Source: Acidobacteriaceae bacterium
GTDB lineage: Bacteria; Acidobacteriota; Terriglobia; Terriglobales; Acidobacteriaceae
Direction: 5' to 3'
Assembly: GCA_030838305.1 (NCBI GenBank)
Contig: JAUTWY010000523.1
Location: forward strand, 1 to 7,122
DNA length: 7,122 bases
Shown here: positions 6,600 to 7,122 of the stretch, in pieces
How the letters are laid out: every line of letters starts with the position of its first letter
How positions within the stretch are numbered: position 1 is the first letter of the stretch
The notes under the pieces: model-generated
What the model was told of the DNA's origin: nothing
The model's database searches: none
Seen by the model: only the letters and a program-made list of their open reading frames with translations
Program-made: the position numbers and the translations under genes

Positions 6600-7122
6600 T
6601 TACGCGGCGCCCGATCCCCTCAATACCGCGGGAATGGTTCTCAGCAATATTTTAAAATCCAGCCACAATGACCATTTATCGATGTATTGAAGGTCGAGCT
6701 CCATCCACTTCTCAAATGCCACAGAACTTCTCCCGCCCACCTGCCACAAGCAAGTTATGCCGGGACGCACGCTGAATCGGCGACGCTGCCAGTCCTGGCT
6801 GAAGCCCTCGTAATCCCGTACGGGAAGGGGTCTGGGACCCACCAGACTCATTTCGCCCTTGAGCACATTAAAGAGTTGGGGCAATTCGTCGATGCTGGTC
6901 TTTCTCAGGAACCGGCCTATTGGAGTCATTCGCGGGTCGTTCGTGATCTTAAACACCGGGCCGCTGACTTCATTCAGATGCTGAATTTCAGCCATCCTCT
7001 TTTCCGCGTCCGGCACCATGGTTCGAAACTTATAAATCGAAAACCGCCGTTTGTTCAGGCCCAACCTCTTCTGCACGAACAATACCGGACCCCGGGAACT
7101 AAGCTTGATCAGCAATGCCGCA
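6600..7122 (-). CDS. Polyprenyl-phosphate sugar-1-phosphate transferase (WcaJ/ExoY-type), 5' end outside window
   Basis: The visible 173 codons are the C-terminal catalytic domain of the bacterial sugar transferase family. This family moves a sugar-1-phosphate from a nucleotide sugar to undecaprenyl phosphate at the inner membrane face, the first step of exopolysaccharide or O-unit assembly. Landmarks are IKLSSRGPVLFVQKRLG at the edge, KFRTM followed by DAEKR, DPRMTPIGRFLRKTS with the catalytic Asp-Glu pair (codons 6890-6885) leading into LPQLFNVLKGEMSLVGPRP, then RPGITCLWQVGGRS, and the C-terminal YIDKWSLWLDFKILLRT. The Cys in RPGITC replaces the more common Gly. The protein ends normally at a TAA. 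The frame is open to the window edge, so the TTG at 7115 is internal and not a start. Full-length members often carry an N-terminal multi-helix membrane region, which would lie outside. Sugar specificity cannot be read. It is followed 84 nt later by the NRPS genes on the same strand, so co-transcription is possible, but a shared function is not shown. Confidence 0.92.
   Translation of the reverse strand, partial: AALLIKLSSRGPVLFVQKRLGLNKRRFSIYKFRTMVPDAEKRMAEIQHLNEVSGPVFKITNDPRMTPIGRFLRKTSIDELPQLFNVLKGEMSLVGPRPLPVRDYEGFSQDWQRRRFSVRPGITCLWQVGGRSSVAFEKWMELDLQYIDKWSLWLDFKILLRTIPAVLRGSGAA

Noticed and set aside
6516..6602. The sugar transferase and the A-PCP gene are in the same frame, with only the TAA at 6602-6600 and no further stop between them, hinting at a read-through fusion.
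   Set aside because: Twenty-eight stop-free codons are not unusual by chance. The sugar transferase ends at its usual family end, and the gap translation looks non-coding.

Overview
The window holds three genes, all on the minus strand and closely packed, so the reading order is from position 7122 down to position 1. They are the catalytic end of a polyprenyl-phosphate sugar transferase (7122-6600, 5' end outside the window), an 84-nt gap, a stand-alone adenylation-carrier (A-PCP) nonribosomal peptide synthetase (NRPS) protein (6515-4608), and a very large NRPS (4611 to beyond position 1). The large gene begins with a complete cytochrome P450 fused in frame to condensation (C), adenylation (A) and carrier (PCP) domains. 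The last visible residues look like the entry to a thioesterase (TE). Almost all of the plus strand is antisense to these genes, and I see no plus-strand gene.

How the genes work together (inference from domain content): the A-PCP protein is an initiation module without a C domain. Its ten specificity residues read D-A-W-F-L-G-N-V-V-K, the classical leucine code. The downstream protein overlaps it by 4 nt (GTGA) and supplies one extension module with an unusual, acidic specificity code (D-I-E-D-I-G-T-V-I-K), plus the P450. The simplest product is a dipeptide Leu-X in which the P450 oxidises a carrier-bound residue, most plausibly Leu to beta-hydroxy-Leu, with the probable TE releasing it. An A-PCP protein working with a P450 recalls the NikP1/NikQ and NovH/NovI pairs for beta-hydroxylation of carrier-bound amino acids. 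The difference here is that the P450 is the N-terminal domain of the next NRPS rather than a free enzyme. I regard this as the most interesting content of the window.

Organism: by eye the DNA is moderately GC-rich, and the genes are typically bacterial with GTG start usage. An NRPS next to an exopolysaccharide-type sugar transferase would fit a soil bacterium such as an Acidobacteriota member, with myxobacteria or related groups as alternatives. Nothing in the window fixes the taxon. No RNA gene, insertion sequence, CRISPR array or attachment site was seen.
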